From Tengunoibacter tsumagoiensis (GTDB lineage Bacteria > Chloroflexota > Ktedonobacteria > Ktedonobacterales > Ktedonobacteraceae), in the NCBI RefSeq assembly GCF_003967535.1, contig NZ_BIFR01000002.1, positions 620,001-684,000 of the forward strand: DNA of 64,000 nt. The letters run 5' to 3'. Below the pieces are notes generated by a model. It searched no databases. It had not been told where the DNA came from and worked only from the letters and a program-made list of their open reading frames with translations. A program made the translations under genes and the position numbers. Below, one piece after another: positions 43,501-55,500 of this stretch (position 1 is the stretch's first letter; each line of letters begins with the position of its first letter).

Positions 43501-46500
43501 TGCAACAGGTGCAGCAGCAGCAGAGCGCCATGCGGCAGTATGAATTCACGCCACTGCAACAAGTGCAGAGCTGGAGCCCCTTACCAGGCGGACATGCTCT
43601 CTTTGAGACGCTCTTTGTCTTTGAAAGCTATCCATTGCCTGTAACGGATTCCGCTTCAACTGCCGATCCAACCTCGTTGCACATTAGTGCAGCCCATACG
43701 CAGGAACAGACACCGTATCCTCTCACCTGTATCGTCATGCCGGGCGAGCAGGTACAGGTGCGTCTACTCTCCGATCAGACGCGCTTCTCACCGGAGACCA
43801 TCGAGCTCCTGCTCAGTCGCTATCATCGTCTGCTTGCAAGCCTGCCCGATGCATTGGAACGGCCCATCGCCAGCCTCTCGGCCCTCCTGGATGCGGAGCG
43901 AACCGTCGTGTTGGAGCACTGGAGCCAGCAGAACACGCCAGCCCCTCGCGAGAGCACCGTACCACAGCTCTTTACCGAGCAGGCTGCCCAGCGACCCGAC
44001 GCCATCGCCCTGGTCTGTGAGCAGGAGCAGATCAGCTATGGCGAACTGGAGCGACACGCCAACCAGCTGGCTCATCGCTTGCAGGCATTGGGCGTCGCGG
44101 CTGAAGTGGGCGTCGGACTGCACGTGCCGCGTGGGCTCTCCCAACTGATCGCCCTGCTCGCCATCTTGAAAGCAGGCGGCCATTATGTCCCCCTGGACCC
44201 TCAGGCTCCGCTCGAGCGCTTGCGTTTCCAGCTTGGTCAGGCTGGAGTGAGCCTGCTGCTGACCGATCCCGGTCTGCCCCAGCTCGAGGGAGCGTGGCAT
44301 AGCCTGGACCTGAGCCAGCTCCTGCTCGAGAGCGAGCACCTGCCCAGCGAGCTGCCTCAGCAACAGGCTCAGGCGCAGACGCTGGCCTATATCCTCTTTA
44401 CCTCTGGCTCGACCGGCGAGCCCAAAGGCGTGGCCGTCCCGCATCAAGCCATCATCCGCCTGATCAGCCAGAACTGGTTTGCCCAACTGGACCACGAGCA
44501 GATTGGACTGCAACTGGCTCCGCTGGCCTTTGACGCCTCCACCTTAGAACTGTGGGGGAGCCTGTTGCATGGAGCCCGGCTCGTGCTCTTAACGGAGCAG
44601 CTTCCGGCGCTTGAACGCTTGGCGCAGGTGGTGCAGGAGCAGGGGGTGAGCTGGCTCTGGCTGACCGCTGGACTGTTCCAGCAGGTGGTGGAGTATCAGC
44701 CCGAAGCGCTGGCGGGAGTACGCCAGGTGCTGGCCGGTGGGGATGTGCTGGGTCCAGAGCCGGTACGAGCCCTTCTGCAAGCCCATCCGGGACAGCAGGT
44801 GATCAATGGCTATGGTCCGACCGAGAATACGACCTTCACCTGCTGCTATCCGATGAACAATCCCGAGCAGGTGGAGACGCCCATTCCGATTGGGCGGCCC
44901 ATTCGCTACAGTAGCGTCTATGTGCTGGATCGGCATCGGCAGCCGGTACCAATGGGGGTGATTGGCGAGCTCTACACGGGTGGTCATGGACTGGCGCGGG
45001 GCTATATGGGACGGTCTGAACTGACGGCGGAGCGCTTTGTGCCCCATCCGTTCAGTACGACGGGAGGAGAGCGGCTCTACCGAACGGGGGATCTAGTGCG
45101 CTGGCGAGCGGATGGGGTGCTGGAGTATGTGGGACGAGCGGATCAGCAGGTGAAGATCCGAGGCTATCGTATTGAGCTCGGCGAGATTGAGCAGGCCTTG
45201 AGACAGCAGGAGGCCCTTCGCGATGCTCTCGTGATCGTTCGAGAGGATCTTCCAGGAGTCAAGCGCTTAGTTGCCTATGTAATCATTCAGGATCAAGCAC
45301 TCTTCAACTGGGAAACGATTCAGGCGAGCTTGCAGGAGCGTCTGCCTGAGTACATGGTGCCTGCGCTGCATGTAATGGTAGAGTCCTTCCCGCTGACGCC
45401 CAATGGCAAAGTGGATCGCCGCGCCCTGCCCGCACCGGAGTATGCGCATCTGGCGGATGCGCAGAGCTACGTCGCACCAGGAAATGAGCGCGAACAGCGG
45501 CTGGTCGAGATCTGGCAACAGGTCTTAGGAGTGGAACAGATTGGCGTCCATGACGATTTCTTTGCGCTGGGTGGTGACTCGATTTTGAGCCTGCAAGTGG
45601 CGGCCCGCGCACGCCAACAGGGATTTGTCCTGACCCCTCGCCAGCTCTTCCAATCTCCAACCATCGCTGAGCTGTCGGCCAGTCTGGTTGAGCAGGGAAG
45701 ATACGAACTACCAGAGGCCGAGCAAGGTCTGGTGCAGGGCGAGGTGCCACTGACGCCGATTCAGCACTGGTTCTTTGAGCAGAATCAGCCTGACCCTCAG
45801 CACTGGAACCAGGCCATGCTCCTGCAGACCCCTGCGGAGCTCTCCTGGTCTGTGCTTGAACCAGCATTGCAGGCCCTCCAGCGTCAGCACGATGTCCTCC
45901 GACTCCGCTTTGCTCAAACAGCAGATAGCTGGCAAGCGACCCATACAACAGATCTTTCAATTCTACCAGCCAGTCGTATTGATCTCATAGCCATTCCTGA
46001 AGAGCAGCAGATTCGCGTCATGGAAGCCCTTGCCAATCAGATTCAGGCCAGCCTGGATCTGACCCATGGCCCCATCTGGCGTGCCGTCCATTTTCATCTC
46101 GGACCTGAGCAGGGTGGCCGATTGCTCCTGGTGATCCACCATCTGGCCGTCGATGGCGTCTCCTGGCGCATCCTGCTCGAAGATCTCCAGACAGCATACG
46201 AGCAGGGACAGCGTGGAGCATCGATCCAGCTGCCCGCCAAGACAACCTCCTGGCAACAATGGGTGCGTCACCTGGAGAGCTATGCCCAGAGCGAGGTCGT
46301 GAGCGACCAGCTGACCTACTGGCAGCAGCAAGCAACCATCCCGGTGGCCACGCTTCCGGTGGATCATCCAGAGGGCGAGAATCTGGTTGCCTCAGCTCAG
46401 AGCGTGCTGATCTCGTTGAGCCAGGCTGAGACACAGGCCCTGCTCCAGGAGGTGCCAGCAGCCTACCGAACCCAGATTAACGACGTCTTACTCACCGCAC

Positions 46501-49500
46501 TGGCACAGGCCTTGCAACAGTGGACGGGAGAGCGCACCCATCGCATCAACCTGGAAGGGCATGGACGCGAAGATCTCTTTGCCGATGTTGATCTCTCGCG
46601 GACCGTCGGCTGGTTCACGAGCATCTATCCGGTCGTACTTCAGGGGAAGGGCAGTGATGCAGGGACGGCGCTCAAAACCATCAAAGAGCAATTGCGAGCC
46701 ATCCCGTTGAATGGCATTGGCTATGGTCTGGCCTGCTATCTGCGTTCGGACAATGAGGGGTTGCGGCAGGCCACCACACCGCAGATCAGCTTCAACTACC
46801 TGGGCCAGTTTGACCAGACGTTTGCTCAGGCCACACTCTTTGCTCCGGCTTCAGAAGCATCTGGAACGCCGGTAAGTCCACGTGGACAGCGTGAGCATCT
46901 CATCGAGATTAATGGGAATATCAGTGGCGGGCAATTACATCTGGTGTGGACCTATAGCCAGCATATTCATGAGCGAGAGACGATCGATACGCTCGCACAG
47001 AGTTATCTAACAGCCTTGCGTCTGCTGATCGAGCATTGTCAATTGCCCACTGCTGGTGGCTATACCCCTTCAGATTTCCCACTGGCAAAGTTGAGCCAGG
47101 AACAACTGGATCTGATTGTTGGTAGTCAGCGTAATCTCGAAGCGATCTATCCGCTCTCGCCCTTGCAGCAGGGTCTGCTCTTCCAGAGCTTCTATGCTCC
47201 TGGAGAAGGTGATTACATTACGCAGGTTCAATTTACCTTCCAGGGAGAGCTTGATCAGGCAGCATTTATGGGGGCCTGGCAACAGGTTGTAGACCACTAT
47301 GCGATTCTGCGAACGGCTTTCATGTATGAGGGTGTAGATACTCCTCTACAGGTTGTGTATCAGCAGGTGGCCATTCCTTTTGAAGCTCAGGATTGGCGGC
47401 TACTTTCTCCCACCGAACAAGAGGAACGGCTTCAGGCCTATCTGCACAGCGATCGCCAGCGCGGCTTTGCCCTGGATCAGGCCCCTCTCCAGCGCTTCTT
47501 ACTGGTTCAAACGGCAGCCGAGCGGTACGAACTGCTCTGGACCCATCATCATCTCCTGCTGGATGGCTGGAGTCTGCCGATTGTCTTCCGATCTGTCTCA
47601 AGCTGTTACGAAGCGTTAGTGCGGGGGAGTGTTCATCAGTGGGATAGAAACCCGGCCTATCAACACTATATCGCCTGGCTACAGAGTCAGGAGGCTGATC
47701 GCGCTGAAGCCTTCTGGCGTGACTGGTTGGCCGATTTTGAGACCCCAACCTCTTTAGGCATAGAGCGGCCACAGGTCGATCAAGTCAGCGCGTATCCTCA
47801 GTATGGTGAACAGCAGGCTGAGCTCTCTCTTGAGCGAACAGAGGCATTGCAGTTGTTTGCGCGTCAGCAGCATCTGACCCTCAATACGCTGGTAATGGGA
47901 GCCTGGGCCCTGGTGCTCGCTCACTACAGCGGACAGGAGGATGTCGTCTTCGGCACCACCGTCTCGGGACGTCCACAGGAGGTAGAGGGCATTGAGCAGA
48001 TGGTGGGGCTCTTCATCAACACCTTGCCGATGCGTGTGCGGCTCTCTCCCCAGACGTCCCTGCTCGACTGGCTCAAAGCGCTTCAGGAGCGACAGGCTGA
48101 GATGCGCCAATATGAATACAGCCCACTGGCCCAGATCCAGAGCTGGAGTGAGCTCCCTCGAGGCACCGCTCTGTTTGACAGCCTGTTTGTCTTTGAGAAT
48201 TATCCTCTCGGAACCCCTCAAGTGACCGATGCAGGTAAGAGCCCCCTCACCATGAGCTCGTCACAGATTCATGAGCAGACCCATTATCCACTCACCTGTG
48301 TGGCTTTGCCCGGCAAACAGCTCGGCATCAAGCTCCTGTATGATGGCACCCGTTTTTCCGCTGCCACCAGCGCACGCTTGATCGAGCAGCTCGAGGTCGT
48401 ACTGGCCGAACTGCTGCGTCAGCCGACGCAGCCATTGGCCCGGGTCTCGCTGCTTACCGCGCAGGAGCAGCAGTTGCTCCTGCACGAGTGGAATGCCACC
48501 CGCATCGACGTTACGACGGACCGTCTGGTCCATCAGCGGATCGAGATCCAGGCTGCATCCGCTCCTGATGCAATCGCGCTCGTCAGCCAGGATCAGCAGA
48601 TGAGCTATGGGGAGCTCAATCGGCGTGCCAATCAGCTGGCTCATGTGTTGCAGCGTCAGGGGGTCGGACCAGAGGCCGTCGTTGGCGTCTGCCTGCCTCG
48701 CTCTGTGGAACTGATCGTCTGCCTGCTGGCGATCCTGAAAGCAGGCGGGGCGTATGTGCCGCTGGACCCCGCGTATCCCACCGAGCGGGTGCGGTTTCTG
48801 CTCCAGGATGCCGGAATGCGGCTGCTGGTGACGCAGCAAGCGCTCCGAGACCAGCATGATCCGCAGGGAGTGCCCGTGCTCTGCCTGGACACCGCCTGGA
48901 CGAGCCTTGAGCGGGAGTCGGAGGCGAATCTGGACAGCGTCCTGTTCGCGGACCATCTGGCCTATCTCATCTACACCTCAGGTTCGACGGGCCTGCCCAA
49001 AGGGGTCCAGATCAGCCAGGGGAGCCTGCTCAATCTGGTCACCTGGCATCAGCGCCGCTATGAGCTCAGCGCCAGCGATCGCAGCACGCAGCTGGCCAGT
49101 CTGGCCTTTGATGCCAGCGTCTGGGAGATCTGGCCCACGCTGACGGCTGGAGCCTGTCTGACGCTGCCGACGGAAGAGACGCGGCTCTCGCCCTGGCTGC
49201 TGATGCAGTACTTCCATGAGCAGCAGATCACGAGCAGTTTTGTGCCGACGCCGATCACGGATCGCCTGTTGGAACTGGACTGGCCTGAGTCGATCGCGTT
49301 GCGGTCGCTGTTAACCGGCGGCGACACGCTGCATCAACGTCCTCCAGCAGGAGCACGCTGGACACTGATCAATCATTATGGTCCCACCGAAGCGACCGTG
49401 GTGGCCAGTGCAGGCGTGGTGCCCGCAGAGGAGACCGGAGCTCGTCCGTCCATCGGAACCCCGATCGCCAATACGCAGGTCTATATCTTGAATGCATCGC

Positions 49501-52500
49501 TGCAACTGGTGCCGATGGGAGGCGTTGGGGAACTGTGGCTGGCAGGGGTGGGTCTGGCGCGTGGGTATGTGGGCCGACCGGAACTGACGGCAGAGCGGTT
49601 TATACCTCATCCCTATAGCGAAGAGCCCGGGGCGCGGCTGTATCGAACGGGGGATCTGGTGCGTTGGGGAGCGGATGGGGCGCTGGAGTATGTGGGTCGA
49701 GCAGATCAGCAGGTGAAGGTGCGAGGCTATCGGATCGAACTGGGGGAGATCGAGACGGCGCTGGGGCAGCAGGAGGAGATTCGGGAGGCGGTGGTGCTGG
49801 CGCGAGAGGATCAGCCAGGAGTGAAGCGGCTGGTGGCGTATGTGGTGCCCCGAGAGCCAGAGGGGTTCCGGTGGGAGGTGATGCAGGCTCGCTTGCAGGA
49901 GCGCTTGCCCGAGTATATGGTGCCAGCGCTGGCAGTGGTCCTGGAAGCCTTCCCGTTGACGACTAATGGGAAGATTGATCGACGGGCATTGCCCGCGCCG
50001 GAGTATGGACATCTGGTGGGGACGGAGAGCTATGTGGCCCCGCGTACTGAGCAGGAGCAGCAACTGGCAGCGATCTGGCAGCAGGTCTTAGGAGTAGAGC
50101 AGATTGGCGTGCATGACAACTTCTTTACCCTGGGTGGCGATTCCATCTTAAGCATCCAGATCGTCGTTCGTGCTCGTCAGCAGAACCTGCACCTGACTCC
50201 ACGCCAGCTCTTCCAGCAGCCTACGATTGCTGCACTGGCAGCCGATCTAGCGCAGAGAGATGAGTCTGGTTCCGCTAGAAGCGAGCTGGATGCCATTCAT
50301 GAGATAGTGCCGAACACCTTATTGTCCCTCGCTGACGGATATACACCAGCACATTTCCCGCTGGCTCGACTGAGTCAGGAGCAACTGGATCTGATCGTTG
50401 GCGGCAGACGCGATATCGAAGCGATCTACCCGCTCTCTCCCTTGCAGCAGGGTCTGGTCTTCCAGAGCCTGTACGCTCCTGGAGAGGGAGATTATATTAC
50501 GCAGGTTCACCTGACATTGCATGGAGAGCTCGACAGCGAGGCCTTTGGAGCCGCCTGGCAGGCCGTGGTACAGCGTCACTCCATCCTGCGCACCTCTTTT
50601 GTGTGGGAAGAGGTTGAGGAGCCGGTTCAGATCGTGTATCAGCAGGTTACGCTGCCCTATGAGGTCTGGGATTGGCGCTCTATTCCAGAGCAGGACCGAC
50701 AGGAGCGTCTGAGGGCCGCACGCCAGGATCAGCGCCTGCAAGCGCTTCCGCTCGAGCAGGCTCCTTTGATGCGGCTGCATCTGATCCGCATGGAGGAGGA
50801 ACACTACGAACTGACCTGGACCCATCATCACCTCCTGCTGGATGGCTGGAGCCTGCCGATCGTGCTCAAGGAGGTCTTCGAGCAGTATCAAGCGCTGCTG
50901 GCCGGGGTTACCCTGGCGTGGGAACCGGCTCGCCCCTATCAGAGCTATATCGCCTGGATTCAGCGGCAGGATGCCCAGCAGGCAGAAACCTTCTGGCGGC
51001 GCACCCTGGCGGACTTTACCAGCCCGACGGTGTTGCAGCTCCCCAGTCCACAGGAGCCAGCCGATCCAGCGCAGCGCTATGGCGAGCTCCAGCAGCTCCT
51101 GTCGCAAGAAGAGACGCAGCGACTGAACGCCTTTGTGCGCCAGCAGCGATTGACACTCAATACGCTGCTGCTGGGAGCCTGGGCGGTCGTGCTGGCTCGC
51201 TTCAGTGGGCAAGACGATGTGCTCTTTGGAACCACCGTGGCCGGTCGACCGCTGGAGATCGCGGGGATAGAGCAGATGGTGGGGCTCTTCATCAATACGT
51301 TGCCGATGAGGATCAAGCTACCCGCGCAGATGGAGCTGCTGCCGTGGTTCACGGAGCTACAAGAGCAGCAGAGTGCGATGCGGCAGTACGAATATAGCTC
51401 GTTAGGTCAGATCCAGAGCTGGAGCGAACTGGCACCGGGAACGGCCCTGTTTGACAGCCTGTTTGTCTTCGAAAACTACCCACTGGGCCAGGCAGAGCGG
51501 CAGACAGGGAAGCAGCAGCTAAGCATGACAGCTCTCCAGGCAACTGGCCAGACTCACTATCCGCTCTCCTTAATGGTCATGCCGGGTCAGCAACTGGGCT
51601 TTGAGTTGCTCTATGATCAGGGCCGGTACACCTCGATCCAGATGCACCGGCTGCTGGGACATCTGCACGAGGTTCTGCAACAGATCCTGACCGCCACAAC
51701 CACCCGTGTGGGGAGCCTCGCGCCGCTCACACAGACGGAACACCGACACCTGACGCAGGAGTGGAATGCCACACACGCGACCTATCCAACCGATTCCAGC
51801 CTGCATCAACTGGTAGAAGCCCAGGCGCAGCGCAGCCCGGATGCCATCGCCCTGGTCTCTGAGGAGCAGCAGCTCAGCTATGGGGAGCTGGATCGGCGGG
51901 CTACGCTGCTGGCTCATCGACTCCAGCAGCGTGGCATCGGACCCGAAGGACTGGTGGGTGTCTGTCTGACGCGCTCGCTCGACATGGTTGTGGCCGTGAT
52001 GGGCGTGCTCAAAGCTGGTGGGGCGTATGTCCCGCTCGATCCCGCCTATCCAGCCGAGCGACTGGCCTTCCAGCTCACCGATGCACAGATCCGTCTGCTG
52101 CTCACTCAGGAGAGCCTGCTGGAACAGCTCCCGCATAAGGGTATCGAGGTCATCACCCTTTCCGGCGACTGGATCGGGTCCGACGAGCCTGCTCCATCGC
52201 ACGTCGCAAGCGGCAGCCGACCGGAGCACCTGGCATATGTGATCTATACCTCGGGCTCGACGGGACGACCCAAAGGCGTGGCGATCACGCATCAGAGTGC
52301 GGTGAACCTGCTCTACTGGGCACAGGAGACCTTTGCTGCGGAGGCATTGCAGCGGGTCCTGGCCTCGACCTCGCTCTGCTTTGACCTCTCGATCTATGAG
52401 CTCTTTGTGCCGCTCGCTTTCGGAGGGACCGTCATCCTGGTGGAGAATGCGTTGACCTTCCCCACGCAGGCCGGGCATCAGCAGGTGACGCTGATCAACA

Positions 52501-55500
52501 CGGTGCCCTCTGCCATTGCGGAGCTGCTGCGAGGAGGACAGATTCCAGGCTCGGTGCACACGATCAATCTGGCCGGAGAGGCGCTCTCTGCCAGTCTGGT
52601 TGCGCAGCTCTATGCGCAGACGACGGTGGAGCAGATCTACAATCTCTATGGTCCCACCGAAGACACAACCTACTCAACCTGGGCGCTTCTGTCAGCGGAG
52701 GCGTCTGGGAGCGCACCGATCGGACGGGGACGCGCTAATACGCAGGCCTATGTACTGGATGCGCACTCTCATCTGGTGCCAGTGGGAGTGATTGGGGAAC
52801 TGTACCTGGCGGGTGCAGGACTGGCGCGTGGGTATATAGGCCGACCGGAGCTGACGGCAGAGCGGTTTGTGCCCCATCCATTCAGCGAGCAGCCGGGAGC
52901 ACGACTGTATCGAACGGGAGATCTGGTGCGCTGGCGAGAGGATGGGCAGCTGGAGTATGTGGGGAGGGTGGATCAGCAGGTGAAGGTGCGGGGTTATCGC
53001 ATCGAGCTGGGCGAGATCGAGACGGCGCTGGATCAGCAGGAGGCGATTCGTGAGGCGGTTGTGCTGGTGCGGGAGAGCGCGTCTGGCGTCAAGCAGCTGG
53101 TCGCGTATGTGGTGCCCAATCATCCAGAGCACTTCGATTGGGAGCAGATTCGTGCGGGACTTCAGGAGCGGCTGCCGGACTACATGGTGCCTGCAGTGCA
53201 TGTGGTTCTGGAAGCCTTCCCATTGACCCCCAACGGCAAGATTGATCGACGTGCCTTGCCAGCTCCTGACTACATTCATCTGGCCGACGCTCAGAGCTAT
53301 GTCGCATCCAGGAACGAACGCGAGCAGCGGCTGGTCGAGATCTGGCAGCAGGTCTTAGGGATTGAGCAGATAGGTATCCATGACAACTTCTTTGCGCTGG
53401 GTGGTGACTCGATCTTGAGCCTGCAAGTTATTGCACGAGCCAGGCAGCAGGGGCTGATCCTGACTCCACGCCTGCTCTTCCAATACTCCACCATTGCCGA
53501 ACTGGCGGCTAATCTAACGGAGCAGGGAATACATGAGCGACTGGCTGCCGAGCAGGGTCTGGTTCAGGGTGAGGTGCCACTGACCCCGATCCAGCACTGG
53601 TTCTTTGAGCAGAACCAGCCTGATCCTCAGCACTGGAACCAGGCGATGCTCTTGCAGACAGCCGCTGATCCATCCCTTCTGGCCCTGGCACTGACTTCGC
53701 TCATTAGACAACATGACGCCTTGCGGCTCCGCTTCCAGCGAACCACTACTGGATGGATGCAAACGCATACAATCGAAGCCGACCGGATTCCTCTGCTAGC
53801 GATTGACCTGACAGCGATTGCAGAGGAAGAGCAGAAGAGCGTCCTCGAAGCGCTTGCCGATCAGATCCAGGCCAGCTTACACCTTACGAACGGACCTCTG
53901 TTGCGAGCCGTCTACTTTCATTTGGGCCAGCAGCAGGGCAGCAGGTTATTACTGGCGATCCATCATCTAGTGATTGATGGCGTCTCCTGGCGCGTCTTGC
54001 TCGAGGACCTGCAAACCGCTTACGAACAATTGCGTCGCAGTCAGCAGGTGCAACTGCCAGCAAAAACAACGTCATGGCAGCACTGGGCCAGCCATCTCCA
54101 GAGCTATGCACAGAGTGAGGCAATGGATCCGCATCTGAACTACTGGCAGCAGCAAGCAAGCATCCCAGTGGCAACCCTTCCAGTGGATCATCGAGAAGGC
54201 GAGAATCTGGTCACTTCAGCCCGAAGCGTCCTGATCTCCCTGAGCCAGACCGAGACCCAGGCCCTGTTGCAGGAGGTACCAGCCGCCTATCGGACCCAGA
54301 TCAACGACGTCCTGCTTACCGCGCTGGCCCAGGCTTTACAGCAGTGGACCGGACAGAATAACCATTGTATCAACCTGGAGGGGCATGGGCGAGAGGATCT
54401 CTTTGCCGATGTCGATCTCTCGCGCACCGTAGGCTGGTTTACCAGCCTGTACCCTCTGGTCCTGTGCCTGCCCACCAGCAACCCGCAGCATCCTGCAACA
54501 GCGCTCAAAGCGATCAAAGAGCAGTTGCGTGCTATTCCAGCTCATGGCATTGGCTACGGATTGGCCCGCTACCTGCGTCTGGATGATGAAACGAGCGCGA
54601 GCTTGCAGCAGGCTACGCCATCCCAGATGAGTTTCAACTACCTGGGTCAATTTGATCAGACAATTGCCCAGACGGCCCTCTTTGGTCCGGCAGCAGAGTC
54701 GCCCGGGAGACTGTTTAGCCCCAATGGACATCGCGAGCATCTCATTGAGGTCAATGGAAGTATCAGCGGCGGGCAACTGCATCTGGTATGGATCTATAGT
54801 CAGCATATTCATGAGCAAGAGACCATCAATGCCCTGGCTCAAAGCTATCTAAAGGCATTACAGGCCATCATCGCCCATTGTCAGCAACCTACCGCAGGCG
54901 GCTATACTCCGTCCGACTTCCCGCTGGCAAAACTGAGCCAGCAGCAGTTGGATACTATCAGTGGCGGCCAGCGGGAGATCGAGGCCATCTATCCGCTCTC
55001 CCCTTTGCAACAGGGCTTACTCTTCCAGAACTTGTACGCGCCTGGTGAGGGTGATTATATTACCCAGATCCACGTGAGCTTGCAGGGGCCTCTGGATCTG
55101 GCAGCTTTTATGGCGTCCTGGCAGCATGTCATACAGCGGCATGCTATCTTGCGGACCGCTTTTATCTGGGAGGATGTTGATGAGCCACAACAAGTGGTCT
55201 ATCAGCAGATCACCTCGCCATTCTTCTATCTAGATTGGCGGTCAGAGCCGAATTCAGAAGATCTGGCAGCGCGTCTGCAATCCCATCTACAGCAGGAGCG
55301 TTTGCAGGGATTCGCACTTCATCAGGCTCCATTGATGAAGCTTACATTGATCCAGGTAGCCGAGGAGCGCTACGAGTTCGCCTGGACCCATCACCATCTC
55401 TTACTGGATGGTTGGAGCCTACCCCTTGTTCTCAACGAAGTATTTGGCCACTATATCTCCTCGATCAGGGGCATATCCGTAGATCTGGAGCCAATCCAGC

